Source of the DNA: Intestinibacter sp964449895
Lineage (GTDB): Bacteria > Bacillota > Clostridia > Peptostreptococcales > Peptostreptococcaceae
Length of the DNA: 64,000 nt
Assembly: GCA_964449895.1 (NCBI GenBank)
Contig: CAYVBY010000003.1
Location: 62,001-126,000, forward strand
Direction of reading: 5' to 3'
Position numbers and translations under genes: made by a program. Below, piece after piece: positions 52,363 to 61,847 of the stretch. Each line of letters begins with the position of its first letter. The first letter of the stretch is position 1. The notes beneath the pieces are model-generated. The model saw only the letters and a program-made list of their open reading frames with translations. It was not told the DNA's origin and ran no database searches.

Positions 52363-53736
52363 TTGCAAGGAATCTTTAAGATGACAGATGAAAATAAGAT
52401 TTTTTATAAAATATTAGTAGTACTATGTATCCCTATAATAATTCAAAATTTAATAACTACACTTATAAATATGGTGGATACTGTGATGGTAGGAAGTTTA
52501 GGAGAAGTATCTGTGGCAGCTATTGGTATAGCTAATCAATATTTCTTTTTATTTAATATGGCATTATCAGGAATTATAGGTGGGACTGGAATTTTTATGT
52601 CTCAATTTTACGGAAAGGGAGATAGAGATAGTATAAAGAAGATTACAGCACTTAGTGTAATAGCAGCATTGACTTTAGGTATAATTTTCTTTGTAATAGC
52701 TATATTTTTTCAAAATGTAATTATTCATTTTTTCTCTTATGATAGTGCAGTAGTCAAAGAAGCGAGAGAATACTTTTTAGTTATAGGATTTTGTTATCCT
52801 ATTATAGCAGTTAGTTATATATTTAGTATGGGATCTAGAAATGTCATGAATCCAAGACTTGGAATGATTTGTAGTTCTATATCTCTTGTAGTGAATATAA
52901 TTTTAAATTATATTTTTATATTTGGAAAATTTGGAGCCCCAGCTTTAGGTGTTAAGGGAGCTGCTATTGCTACTTTTGTAGCTAGAATTATAGAATTTAT
53001 TTTACTTATAGGTTATGTATATTTTCTAAAAGATGATTATGAGCTTAAATTTGGATTTAAGGATATAAAAGGAATTACTAAAGAGTTGGTTGATATTGTA
53101 GTTAAGAAAACAGCACCAACATTTTTAAATGATACAACATGGGCTTTTGGAAGTGTACTTTATTCAGTTGCTTATGCTACAGCTGGTACATCAGCGATTG
53201 CAGCAAGTCAGATTGCCAGCACTACTGGAAATTTCTTTATAATGACTGCAGTTTGTATTGCAATAGGTTCTTCTATAATGATAGGAAATGAACTTGGTGC
53301 AAATAATATAGATAGAGCGATTAGATATTCTAAAAAATTCTCGATTTTAATAACTTTAGTAGGAGCTTTATTAGGTTTATTACTTATAATTTCTACACCA
53401 TTACTTTTAAAAGTATTTAGTGTTTCGGAAAGTTTAGCTCCTGATATCAAAAAAATATTTTTTATAATGGGAGTTATGATGGCACTTAGAACTTTTAATA
53501 CTTTTATAGTAATAGGAGTTTTAAGAAGTGGTGGAGATACTAAGTATGCACTGTTTTTAGAAATGGGATGTATGTGGCTTGTTTCGCTACCAATTACCTT
53601 TATTGCTGCATATAAGGGTATACCAATTTACTTATTAGTGGCATTTACTTATACTGAAGAAATTGCAAAATTTGTATTTGGAGTTCCGAGAGCTATATCT
53701 AAAAAATGGGCTAATAATATAGTAAAAGATATGTAA
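52363..53736 (+). CDS. MATE-family efflux pump (third copy)
   Basis: About 457 residues, twelve helices: 'NMVDTVMVGSLGEVSVAAIG', 'GGTGIFMSQFYGKGD' and 'NKIFYKILVVLCIPIIIQNL'. TTG 52363 is preferred because GAGAGGTGG lies about six bases upstream; ATG 52381 is an alternative. The frame is open to 52276, but a likely -10 at about 52313-52318 puts the transcript start inside that extension. It differs clearly in sequence from the other two MATE pumps, so it is not a recent duplicate. A terminator follows. Confidence 0.88.
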   Translation: MQGIFKMTDENKIFYKILVVLCIPIIIQNLITTLINMVDTVMVGSLGEVSVAAIGIANQYFFLFNMALSGIIGGTGIFMSQFYGKGDRDSIKKITALSVIAALTLGIIFFVIAIFFQNVIIHFFSYDSAVVKEAREYFLVIGFCYPIIAVSYIFSMGSRNVMNPRLGMICSSISLVVNIILNYIFIFGKFGAPALGVKGAAIATFVARIIEFILLIGYVYFLKDDYELKFGFKDIKGITKELVDIVVKKTAPTFLNDTTWAFGSVLYSVAYATAGTSAIAASQIASTTGNFFIMTAVCIAIGSSIMIGNELGANNIDRAIRYSKKFSILITLVGALLGLLLIISTPLLLKVFSVSESLAPDIKKIFFIMGVMMALRTFNTFIVIGVLRSGGDTKYALFLEMGCMWLVSLPITFIAAYKGIPIYLLVAFTYTEEIAKFVFGVPRAISKKWANNIVKDM

Positions 53737-53743
53737 ATTAAAT

Positions 53744-53787
53744 CAAAGAGGTGATATTTAACATTTTAAATATTGCCTCTTTTTTGT
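53744..53787 (+). terminator. Terminator after third MATE gene
   Basis: AAAGAGG-GATATTTAA pairs with TTTAAATAT-GCCTCTTT around a short loop, followed by T residues, just past the stop codon. Confidence 0.75.
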
Positions 53788-53799
53788 TTTGTTATAAGA

Positions 53800-53827
53800 T
53801 TGTCATAAGTTTTTTCTAAAATATAAG
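53800..53827 (+). promoter_or_regulatory. Promoter of the ABC transporter operon
   Basis: TTGTCA (53800-53805), 16 bases, TATAAG (53822-53827), 25 bases before the ATPase start. Confidence 0.5.
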
Positions 53828-53852
53828 TATAAAAAAAATAGAGGTGAGATAT

Positions 53853-54527
53853 ATGAGTATACTAAAGGCAAACAATTTAATAAAGATATATGGCAAAGAT
53901 GAAAATATGGTAAGGGCATTAAATAATGTCAGTCTATCAATAGAAGAAGGCGAATTTGTAGCCATAGTAGGTACTTCTGGAAGTGGGAAATCTACACTTC
54001 TAAATATGCTAGGTGGATTAGATACACTTACTAGTGGAGAAGTCTATATAAGGGGCAAAAAAATAAATGATATGAATGATGAGGAGATGACTATTTTTAG
54101 AAGAAGAAATATAGGATTTATATTTCAAAATTACAATTTAGTACCAATATTAAATGTGTATGAAAATATAGTTCTTCCAATTGAGCTTGATGGAGTTAAA
54201 ATTGATACAGGATATGTAGACTCAATAATTGAAATACTTGGTCTTAAAGATAAAATCACAAATATTCCTAATAATTTATCTGGAGGTCAACAGCAAAGAG
54301 TTGCAATAGCTAGAGCATTAGCTACAAAACCAGCAATAATACTTGCAGATGAGCCAACTGGAAATCTAGATAGTAAGACTAGTATGGATGTAATGGGGCT
54401 TATTAAAATGACGAGTCAAAAGTTTAATCAAACAGTAGTTATGATTACACATAATGAGGAGATAGCACAACTTGCAGATAGAGTTATAAGAATTGAGGAT
54501 GGAAAGATTGTAAGAGGTGATGAGTAA
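53853..54527 (+). CDS. ABC transporter ATPase, MacB/BceA-type
   Basis: About 224 residues. Walker A 'GTSGSGKSTLLN', Q-loop 'IFQNYNLVP', signature 'LSGGQQQRVAIARAL' and Walker B 'ILADEPTGNLDS' match the lipoprotein/antimicrobial-peptide class of ATPases. ATG 53853 has AGAGGTGAGATAT upstream; an in-frame GTG at 53844 overlaps that site. It overlaps the permease start by one base. A two-component system follows, the arrangement of Bce-type peptide detoxification modules. Confidence 0.92.
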   Translation: MSILKANNLIKIYGKDENMVRALNNVSLSIEEGEFVAIVGTSGSGKSTLLNMLGGLDTLTSGEVYIRGKKINDMNDEEMTIFRRRNIGFIFQNYNLVPILNVYENIVLPIELDGVKIDTGYVDSIIEILGLKDKITNIPNNLSGGQQQRVAIARALATKPAIILADEPTGNLDSKTSMDVMGLIKMTSQKFNQTVVMITHNEEIAQLADRVIRIEDGKIVRGDE

Positions 54528-57067
54528 TGAAATTTGAAAACAATAATAAAAATATAATAAGTAAAATAATAAAGTCATCTTTAAAATCCAATAAAACTAG
54601 AAATATTTTTGCAGTTATAGCTATAATACTTACTACTTTTATGATTTCTAGTGTGTTTACTTTGGGTATAAGCTTTTCAAAAAACTATAAAATTATGAAT
54701 TTGAGATATCAAGGTACTACTGCAACTACTTTTTTAGAAAATCCTACTGATGAACAAGTAAAAAAAATTAAAGATTTAGATATATCTGAAGCAGTAGGTA
54801 AAGAAATTCTAGCTGGAAATATACATTCAGAGGAGTTATCTAAGAATGGAAGAAATATAGTTCTTCAATATTTAGATACAGAAAACTGGGAAAAACAAAT
54901 AACTCCAGCTATAGGAGAAATAAAAGGAAATTATCCTACAAAAGAAAATGAGATTATGGTATCACAAATGTCAAAAAAATTATTAGACATAGAAGACGCC
55001 AAAATAGGGGATAAAGTAAAAATACCTTATGAAATAAATGGCAAGATATATGAGGGAGAATTTATTATAAGTGGAGAATTTAAGCGTTATACTGAATCAT
55101 TACAATTTATAGAAAGTGGAGCAGATGTAATATATGTATCAGAGGATTTTACTAAAGTACATAATTTATCTTTAGAAAAAAATGGAATGATATCTATGAC
55201 ATTTAAAAAAAGTGAAAAATACGGATCTACAAATGTTTTAGAAAAAAATATTAAATTAAAAAACAATCAAGAATTTCAATTTAACTATGATACGGAAGAA
55301 GATTCTAAAGAAATAGAAATATCAACAATTATAATAATAGGCCTTATTGGATTGTTTATAGTACTTGGTGGTTATCTATTTATATATAATATTTTATATA
55401 TAGCTGTTACGAAGGATATTCAATTTTATGGAATACTAAAAACTATAGGGACCTCACCTAAGCAAATAAAAAAGATAGTTAGAGGTCAGGCATTTAGATT
55501 ATCTATAATAGGAATACCAATAGGTATAATTATTTCAATTCTAGTTTCTTTTTTAATTGTACCTTATACAATAGAGTCATTTTGTTCTGGTACATATTAC
55601 GCAGATTTGATGCCTAATAAAGTTTATTTTACGCCATTAGTGTTTATAGGAATAATATTATTTTCTTTATTTACAGTTTTAATAAGCTGTAGAAAGCCAG
55701 CTAAAATAGCAAGTAAAATTTCGCCTATAGAAGCATTAAATTATATAGGGCCTAAATCTAAAAAACAAAAAAATAATAAAAAATCTACAAATGGTAGAAA
55801 AATCTATAAGATGGCTTGGCATAATGTATTTAGAGATAAAAAACGAGCAATTCTAGTATTTTTATCATTATTTATGGGAATTATGACTTTTTTAAGTATA
55901 GATTCATTTATGAAGAGTTTAAGCTTTGAAAATTACGAAAAGATATATTGTCCATATGATTTTGAACTTAAAAACTTTGGCGAAGGGAATTTAGAATTAC
56001 AGGATGAAGATATAGAAAATATAAAAAAATTTAAAGGTATAACTTCAATAAAAGTAGATAAAGTTTCAAATTTACAAATGGATATGAATAAAGCTATTCT
56101 TATGCCAGCTTTAAAGTCTGGATACGAAAGATTTACTGAAGATGAAAATGGTTTAGAAAATTATTTGAAAAAGATAGAAAATGATCCAAGTCAATTGACT
56201 GCATGGGTATCCTTTGTAGACGATAAAACTATAGACGAATTTAAAAAAGTAAAAGGTGTAGATATAGATGTAGATGCTTTTAAACAAGGAAAAATAGCAC
56301 TTACAAGTCCTTTTTATTATCCTGACTACGAAAAATTAGATTTTTCAAGTGAAAAAATTACATTTAGAAATTTAAATCAAACTAAAAAAATTGATTTGGC
56401 AGTAGACATAGTTGAAGACAAAAATAATATTTTGCCTTTTGGAGAAGAAAATGAAATAGGTATACCAACATTTTATATAAGTGAATCTTTAATTAATAAA
56501 ATTGATAATGATATATTAAATAGTGGGCTTCATATAAATGTCGATAAAAAATACGAAAAAACAATAAAAAATCAACTAAAGCTTATGACTGAGAAAAGTC
56601 AAAATATAAATTTAGAATCTAAATCAGACATAAAGGAAAATTTTGAACAAAGCATGATAATGATGAATGTAGTAGGTGGAGGTATTTCTTTAATTTTAAT
56701 ATTTATAGGTATACTTAATTTTATAAATGTAATGGTTACAAATGTAAATACGAGATTGACCGAACTTGCTGTGATGGAAAGTATTGGTATGACTAAAAAA
56801 CAAATTAAAAATATGCTTACTTTTGAAGGATTATATTATGCATCAGTTACAATATTTATTACAATGACTTTAGGTATAGGTATTGTTTATAGGATTTCCA
56901 AATCGCTTAAAAGTATAGTAGATTATGCAGAATTTGTATTTCCTATGAATTCATTGATTTTATTGATATTACTTATACTTTTTGTATGTACTATAACTCC
57001 AAGAATTGTATATAAACAAAGTTCAAGATTAAGTGTAACAGAAAGACTTAGAAGAATAGAAAAATAG
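54527..57067 (+). CDS. FtsX-like ABC permease
   Basis: An 846-residue permease with one N-terminal helix (about 23-45) and two FtsX blocks of three helices (about 262-395 and 710-835, with further helix at about 435-455). Two large extracellular domains lie between (about 50-255 and 460-705). 'LSVTERLRRIEK' ends the protein, as often in this class. It probably works with the preceding ATPase to sense or remove a cell-envelope-active peptide. The layout, with two large outside domains, is of the MacB/YtrF or Vir type rather than classic BceB, which has one. Confidence 0.88.
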   Translation: MKFENNNKNIISKIIKSSLKSNKTRNIFAVIAIILTTFMISSVFTLGISFSKNYKIMNLRYQGTTATTFLENPTDEQVKKIKDLDISEAVGKEILAGNIHSEELSKNGRNIVLQYLDTENWEKQITPAIGEIKGNYPTKENEIMVSQMSKKLLDIEDAKIGDKVKIPYEINGKIYEGEFIISGEFKRYTESLQFIESGADVIYVSEDFTKVHNLSLEKNGMISMTFKKSEKYGSTNVLEKNIKLKNNQEFQFNYDTEEDSKEIEISTIIIIGLIGLFIVLGGYLFIYNILYIAVTKDIQFYGILKTIGTSPKQIKKIVRGQAFRLSIIGIPIGIIISILVSFLIVPYTIESFCSGTYYADLMPNKVYFTPLVFIGIILFSLFTVLISCRKPAKIASKISPIEALNYIGPKSKKQKNNKKSTNGRKIYKMAWHNVFRDKKRAILVFLSLFMGIMTFLSIDSFMKSLSFENYEKIYCPYDFELKNFGEGNLELQDEDIENIKKFKGITSIKVDKVSNLQMDMNKAILMPALKSGYERFTEDENGLENYLKKIENDPSQLTAWVSFVDDKTIDEFKKVKGVDIDVDAFKQGKIALTSPFYYPDYEKLDFSSEKITFRNLNQTKKIDLAVDIVEDKNNILPFGEENEIGIPTFYISESLINKIDNDILNSGLHINVDKKYEKTIKNQLKLMTEKSQNINLESKSDIKENFEQSMIMMNVVGGGISLILIFIGILNFINVMVTNVNTRLTELAVMESIGMTKKQIKNMLTFEGLYYASVTIFITMTLGIGIVYRISKSLKSIVDYAEFVFPMNSLILLILLILFVCTITPRIVYKQSSRLSVTERLRRIEK

Positions 57068-57112
57068 CACTGTAAAAAATAAAATGATAGAATTTAATTA
57101 AATAATATTTAT

Positions 57113-57194
57113 ATCACGGATAATATGCAAATTATAATGATTAGGAGCTTTTTAATTTTTAACTCATAATAATATATAATTTATTGTCCGTGAT
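57113..57194. promoter_or_regulatory. Inverted repeat flanking the intergenic region before the response regulator
   Basis: ATCACGGATAATA (57113-57125) and TATTGTCCGTGAT (57182-57194) are complementary at 12 of 13 positions with one wobble, 56 bases apart. Both copies may be response-regulator binding sites, or the two may pair in RNA. Confidence 0.5.
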
Positions 57195-57215
57195 TTGTTG
57201 TATTTAGGAGGCCGT

Positions 57216-57890
57216 ATGAAAAATATTTTAATTGTTGAGGATGATAAACTTTTAAATAGAGGAGTATCTTTTGCACTTAAAAAAGAAGGTTATAATACGA
57301 TAAGTGTATATACAAAGGAAGATGCTAAAAATTCTATACTTGAAAATCATATAGATTTTTTGCTTTTAGATATAGGACTTCCTGATGGAAGTGGTCTAGA
57401 TTTATGTGTAGAAATAAAAAATAAAATAGATTTTCCTATAGTGTTTTTTAGTGCAAATGATACAGAAGAAGATATGATAAGAGGATTTGAAAATGGTTGT
57501 GATGATTATATATCAAAGCCTTTTTCAATAGAAGTTCTTAAGTTTAAAATAAATGCAATAATTAAAAGAAGTGATATAAAGGCAAAAAAATTATTTATTT
57601 ATAAAGATTTAAAGGTAGATTTTGATAGCAAAAAGGTATATAAGAAAAATCAAGAAATTAAGCTAAGTGTTACTGAATATAGGCTTTTAGAACTCCTTTG
57701 TAAAAATAAAGGAATAGCTATGACGAAGGAGGTTTTATTAGATAAGTTGTGGGACTACAATGGAAATTATGTAGATGATAATACTTTATCAGTAAATGTT
57801 AGAAGACTTCGCAAAAAAATTGAAGATGATTCTAAAAATCCAGAATATATAATCACATTATTTGGAATAGGTTATATGTTAGGAGAGTAG
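57216..57890 (+). CDS. OmpR-family response regulator
   Basis: About 224 residues. The receiver domain has phosphorylation site 'LLLDIGLPDGSG' (about residue 51) and 'KPFSIEVL' with the conserved Lys. The C-terminal winged helix contains 'LSVTEYRLLELLCKNKG' and 'VNVRRLRKKIEDD'. ATG 57216 after TTAGGAGGCCGT is preferred over an upstream start at 57195. It is followed three bases later by its kinase. Probable target: the ABC operon upstream. Confidence 0.92.
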   Translation: MKNILIVEDDKLLNRGVSFALKKEGYNTISVYTKEDAKNSILENHIDFLLLDIGLPDGSGLDLCVEIKNKIDFPIVFFSANDTEEDMIRGFENGCDDYISKPFSIEVLKFKINAIIKRSDIKAKKLFIYKDLKVDFDSKKVYKKNQEIKLSVTEYRLLELLCKNKGIAMTKEVLLDKLWDYNGNYVDDNTLSVNVRRLRKKIEDDSKNPEYIITLFGIGYMLGE

Positions 57891-57893
57891 CTT

Positions 57894-58958
57894 ATGACAA
57901 GTAGAGAAAAAATTAATAAAAAAAGACTTAATAAAAATTTTAATAGGCTAGATAAAATTTATGTATTGTTTAATGGAATTATTTTTATAATTTGTTTAAT
58001 TTTTAATATATATATTTTTTTATCTACAAAGAATTATAATATAAAAATTTCAATAGTAACAGCAAGTTTTACATTGGCAATTTTTATATTATTTTATTTA
58101 CAAAAGTTATTTTTTAAAAAGTATTTAGATGAGATGTTAGTTAATTTATCAGATATGCTATCTACGATTTCCGATATGAAAGAAAATGAAATTTTTTCTA
58201 TTATAGATGACTCTATATTATCAAAATTACAGCATCAAACTTTGAGATTAATAAATATATTAAAGTCACAAAATAAAAAGATGGAATTAGAAAAAAATGA
58301 GATAAAATCTTTAATATCAGATATTTCCCATCAGCTAAAAACACCGCTTGCTAATTTGAAGATGTATAGTGAATTTTTGCAACAAGATGATTTATCAGAT
58401 GATGAAAGAGAAGAATTCAATCAAATTATATACTTATCTTTAGATAAATTATGTTTTTTAATTGAAAGTATGATAAAAATGTCTAGATTGGAAAGTTCAG
58501 TTATAAATTTACATAAAACAAAGAATGATATAAATGATGTTGTAGTACTAGCAATTTCTCAGCTTTATAAAAAAGCACAACTTAAAAATATAAATATAGA
58601 TTTTGAACCAAAACAGAAAATACTCATAGATTATGATAAAAAATGGACATCAGAAGCATTGTTTAATATAATCGAAAATGCTATTAAATATTCTGAAGAA
58701 AATACTACTATTTCTGTATCAATTGAAAAATACGAAATATTTACTAGAATAGATATCAAAGATCAGGGAATTGGAATATCTGAAGATGAAATTTCTAAAA
58801 TTTTTGGCAGATTTTATAGAGGAAAAAATGTTTTAGATGAAGAGGGAATAGGAATAGGTCTTTATTTGAGTAGAGAAATTATTTCAAAGCAGGGAGGATA
58901 TATAAAAGTTAAATCTTCTAAATTGGGAAGTAAGTTTTCAGTATTTTTACCAGTTTAA
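57894..58958 (+). CDS. Sensor histidine kinase of the ABC-linked system
   Basis: A 354-residue kinase, start ATG 57894 after GGAGAGTAGCTT. Two helices near the N-terminus (about residues 25-47 and 52-72) with a very short external loop suggest an intramembrane-sensing kinase, a type that senses through its ABC transporter. Motifs are 'SDISHQLKTPLANLKMYSEF' with the phosphate-accepting His, 'NIIENAIKYSEE', 'DQGIGISEDEISKIFGRFYR' and 'GIGIGLYLSREI'. Adjacent transporter and regulator support a detoxification module. Confidence 0.92.
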   Translation: MTSREKINKKRLNKNFNRLDKIYVLFNGIIFIICLIFNIYIFLSTKNYNIKISIVTASFTLAIFILFYLQKLFFKKYLDEMLVNLSDMLSTISDMKENEIFSIIDDSILSKLQHQTLRLINILKSQNKKMELEKNEIKSLISDISHQLKTPLANLKMYSEFLQQDDLSDDEREEFNQIIYLSLDKLCFLIESMIKMSRLESSVINLHKTKNDINDVVVLAISQLYKKAQLKNINIDFEPKQKILIDYDKKWTSEALFNIIENAIKYSEENTTISVSIEKYEIFTRIDIKDQGIGISEDEISKIFGRFYRGKNVLDEEGIGIGLYLSREIISKQGGYIKVKSSKLGSKFSVFLPV

Positions 58959-59074
58959 ATATATAAGTATTGTATATTATTTTGTATAATATATAGTATA
59001 GTCAAATAATATAAGACTGATATTCAAAGGGAAAATATTAAAAATTGAAATATGGATATTTAGGAGGATTACAA

Positions 59075-59704
59075 ATGGAAAGTAAAGATAGTAAAAGAGC
59101 ATTTAATGAAATGCTGCTGGTTGCAAAGGATCGTTTAAAGGACAAGTCACCTGAAGATATAGCTAAAAAATCAGGTACTATATTTGATGCTGAATCATCA
59201 ACTATAAAAATCAATAGTTTAGGTCAAACTATAAACTTAAAATACCCATCTTATGATTTTGAGCAAAGTCCAGATGATTGGTATATATTAATAGCTCTAC
59301 ACTATTTAGATTTAGCAGATGGTACACCTGTTTACTCTCAACCAGTTCATTTTGGTGAGTTAAAAGACGGATTAATAAGAGGTGTTAAATTTGACAAAAC
59401 TGCAGAAGTAGAATTAACTCGTTTTGTATCTGACAAAGAACCTGAACAAATTAAAAAAGTATTTGAAAATTTAGGTGCGGAATTTGTAAAATCAAAAGCT
59501 GATTTATCAGCAGTTATACCATTTTTCCCAAATTATCCTGTAACTATAAATGTTTGGTTTGCAGATGATGAATTTGATGCAGAAGTTAAAATGTTTGTAG
59601 ATAAGAGCGCAGATAGATATTTAACTATAGAAGACTCTGTTATGTTAGGAGAGGCTGTGATTAGATATATATTAAGAAAATATGATGAAATTTATGGGAA
59701 ATAA
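59075..59704 (+). CDS. DUF3786-family protein
   Basis: About 209 residues, soluble. 'DWYILIALHYLDLADGTPVY', 'PVHFGELKDGLIRGVKFDKT' and 'VTINVWFADDEFDAEVKMFV' match DUF3786, a family found mainly in anaerobes. ATG 59075 follows TTAGGAGGATTACAA; the frame starting at 59045 reads through that site. Function is not established; some members neighbour corrinoid or methyl-transfer genes. A methyltransferase-like gene follows on the same strand. Confidence 0.8.
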   Translation: MESKDSKRAFNEMLLVAKDRLKDKSPEDIAKKSGTIFDAESSTIKINSLGQTINLKYPSYDFEQSPDDWYILIALHYLDLADGTPVYSQPVHFGELKDGLIRGVKFDKTAEVELTRFVSDKEPEQIKKVFENLGAEFVKSKADLSAVIPFFPNYPVTINVWFADDEFDAEVKMFVDKSADRYLTIEDSVMLGEAVIRYILRKYDEIYGK

Positions 59705-59802
59705 AAATATTTGAAGTCCATATAAATTAAAAATGAAAATAGATGGAAAAAATATTATAATATAAAAGGGAATATAAGACTAGAAGGAGATAATTTAATT
59801 TT

Positions 59803-61005
59803 ATGGAACAAATAAATAACAATGTAATAAAACAATATATAGAGCAATATTTTGAAAAAATAGGCTTAGAAGAAGCAAATGATAGGGATGAATTTTTCAA
59901 ACATATACAAGCAAAATACAAAATAGATTTAGCTCAAAATTTAGATATGGCAATGTCACTAAAAAGTGATACTACAAATGGAAAAATATACTTAACAAAA
60001 AATAAAGACTTAGAAACAAGTTTAGATTTTGGAGCTTATTACTACGATTTATATAAACAATTTTTTACATGGTTAATTAAAAGCCAGGATTTAGACAACA
60101 AAAAAATTCTAGATTTAGGTTGTGATAACGGAATAGTAACTTGCTTTTTAGCTAAAATCTATCCAAATGCCAAAATTGTAGGTATAGACAAAGGTAAAAA
60201 AGGTATAGCATGTGCTGAAGAAATAGCTGAAAAATTAGGTTTAACAAATATAGAATTTGAAGTATTAGATGCTAAAAAAATTGATAAATTCTTCAAAGAA
60301 GAAAAATTTGATACAGTTATATCTACAAGATCTTTACTTGAAATAACTTCATTACCTAAGATAAAAAGCTTTTGGACTATAGATGATTTGGAAAAATCAT
60401 TAGTAGTTGCAAATAATGTAGTAAAATTTTTCAAAAGTATAGAAAAGGTTATGGCAGATGATGCTAAACTTATAACTTTTGAAAGATTATCAAGCTTTGA
60501 AGAAGTTTTAAACTTTGAAAAATCTATGAGAGAATCAGGTTTATATATAGACACTCAAAGTATGTGTAAAGTACAATTTTTTGAATTAGGTGACTATGAA
60601 CAAATGCCTATAATGATATTTGACAAAACAAAAACAGATGAATTAGGACTTTATGACTTCATAGAAATATATACAGAATTACCAACTCTTAATAAGCAAA
60701 CTGATATCGAAGACGATTTTGCTATAGATTTAGAATTTAAAAAAATCGAAAATAAAGAGCTTGTATTTGGAACACAAATCGACTACAAAACTGGTGTTGG
60801 TAGCGAACGTAGAGAAGTATGGAAAACAAATGATAAATTTATTTGCTACAAATATAGCAATATAGGACGTAGAGAGCTTATAACAGAAGGTGTAGATAAA
60901 GATCAAACAATAAAAGATATCACTAATATGGCTAATTTTATTGGAAGAATGGGACATAAGGTATCTGAGTACAAAAACGAAGAAGAAAGAAATTCAATTA
61001 AATAA
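59803..61005 (+). CDS. SAM-dependent methyltransferase domain protein
   Basis: A 400-residue protein, start ATG 59803 after AGAAGGAGATAATTTAATTTT. The class I methyltransferase core is at about residues 97-220: 'ILDLGCDNGIVTCFLAKIYP', 'IVGIDKGKKGIACAEEIAEK' and 'VISTRSLLEIT'. A helical N-terminus (1-90) and an unassigned C-terminal domain (about 270-400) flank it. Target unknown. It may be co-transcribed with the DUF3786 gene 98 bases upstream. A strong terminator follows. Confidence 0.8.
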   Translation: MEQINNNVIKQYIEQYFEKIGLEEANDRDEFFKHIQAKYKIDLAQNLDMAMSLKSDTTNGKIYLTKNKDLETSLDFGAYYYDLYKQFFTWLIKSQDLDNKKILDLGCDNGIVTCFLAKIYPNAKIVGIDKGKKGIACAEEIAEKLGLTNIEFEVLDAKKIDKFFKEEKFDTVISTRSLLEITSLPKIKSFWTIDDLEKSLVVANNVVKFFKSIEKVMADDAKLITFERLSSFEEVLNFEKSMRESGLYIDTQSMCKVQFFELGDYEQMPIMIFDKTKTDELGLYDFIEIYTELPTLNKQTDIEDDFAIDLEFKKIENKELVFGTQIDYKTGVGSERREVWKTNDKFICYKYSNIGRRELITEGVDKDQTIKDITNMANFIGRMGHKVSEYKNEEERNSIK

Positions 61006-61055
61006 ATAAATAAAACCGTATCATATAAATGATGCGGTTTTATTTATTTATTTTT
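61003..61055. terminator. Bidirectional terminator between methyltransferase and AraC genes
   Basis: A long perfect stem: AAATAAATAAATAAAACCG-TATCAT on the left and ATGATG-CGGTTTTATTTATTTATTT on the right (one mismatch), between convergent genes and overlapping both ends. Confidence 0.8.
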
Positions 61056-61719
61056 TTACATCTAAAATTTCATTTTTATTTTTTAGATTTTTATATTCAG
61101 TAGGAGTTATACCTACGATTTCTTTAAAAAGTTTACAAAAATATGAATAATTGTTAAATCCACATAGAAGTGATACTTGAAGTAAAGTAACCTGAGGGTC
61201 TAGCATAAGATGTTTTGCAGCATTTATTCTAGTGATATTTATATATTCACTCAATGTACGATTTGTATATTTTTTAAAGAGCTTACAAAAATAAGTTTTA
61301 TTCATATTTATAATAGAACATATATTATCGAGAGAAAGATCTTCGTCTAAATTTTCGTGAATATAAAAAATAGCCTTTTTAATTTCAACGTGGGAATATT
61401 TTTCATATAAATATTCTTTGCAATAACTATATGAATCTATTATTTTATGACCTATATCTTTTAAAGATGATATATCATTAGGGTCAAAATTCTCTAGACT
61501 ATTTTTAAAGCAACAATTATGTAAAGAAATACCTTCCTTAACTAAAATATAATTATAGATACTATAATTAAGTGAATCTATAAAAGTAGAGCAATATGTA
61601 AAACCACTTTGCTCTATAAGCGTTTTTAAATTTTTATCAAATATTTTAATTGCAAGATTTCTATTTCCACAATATACCAAAGAACAGATGTGAAGATGAT
61701 TTATTATATTTCTTTCCAT
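61048..61719 (-). CDS. AraC-family transcriptional regulator
   Basis: A 223-residue protein. The C-terminal 100 residues are the double helix-turn-helix: 'LSLDNICSIINMNKTYFCKL', 'FKKYTNRTLSEYINITRINA', 'LQVSLLCGFNNYSYFCKLFK' and 'GITPTEYKNLK'. The N-terminal 100 residues have no recognisable sensor fold and hold several cysteines, which could allow metal or redox sensing. Start ATG (ends 61719) follows TAGGAGGTATTTT. It is divergent from the flavodoxin-NifH-like operon and probably activates it. Confidence 0.88.
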   Translation of the reverse strand: MERNIINHLHICSLVYCGNRNLAIKIFDKNLKTLIEQSGFTYCSTFIDSLNYSIYNYILVKEGISLHNCCFKNSLENFDPNDISSLKDIGHKIIDSYSYCKEYLYEKYSHVEIKKAIFYIHENLDEDLSLDNICSIINMNKTYFCKLFKKYTNRTLSEYINITRINAAKHLMLDPQVTLLQVSLLCGFNNYSYFCKLFKEIVGITPTEYKNLKNKNEILDVKK

Positions 61720-61781
61720 AAAATACCTCCTAAAAAGTGAAAAACATTTAAAAAAAAGAGAATATAGTTAAAGACCACTTT

Positions 61782-61826
61782 ATTATAGCATGGTATAATT
61801 CTAAATGTAAATGAAAATTATTATCA
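61782..61826. promoter_or_regulatory. Fur box and back-to-back -10 elements for AraC and the nitrogenase-like operon
   Basis: TGAAAAT-T-ATTATCA (61812-61826) matches the 7-1-7 Fur pattern TGATAAT-N-ATTATCA with one difference. ATTATA at 61782-61787 (TATAAT on the minus strand) and TATAAT at 61794-61799 can serve as -10 elements of divergent promoters. The Fur box lies just after the rightward start point and 22 bases before the flavodoxin gene, so iron repression is likely. Confidence 0.65.
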
Positions 61827-61847
61827 TTAATAAAAAGTGGAGGATAT

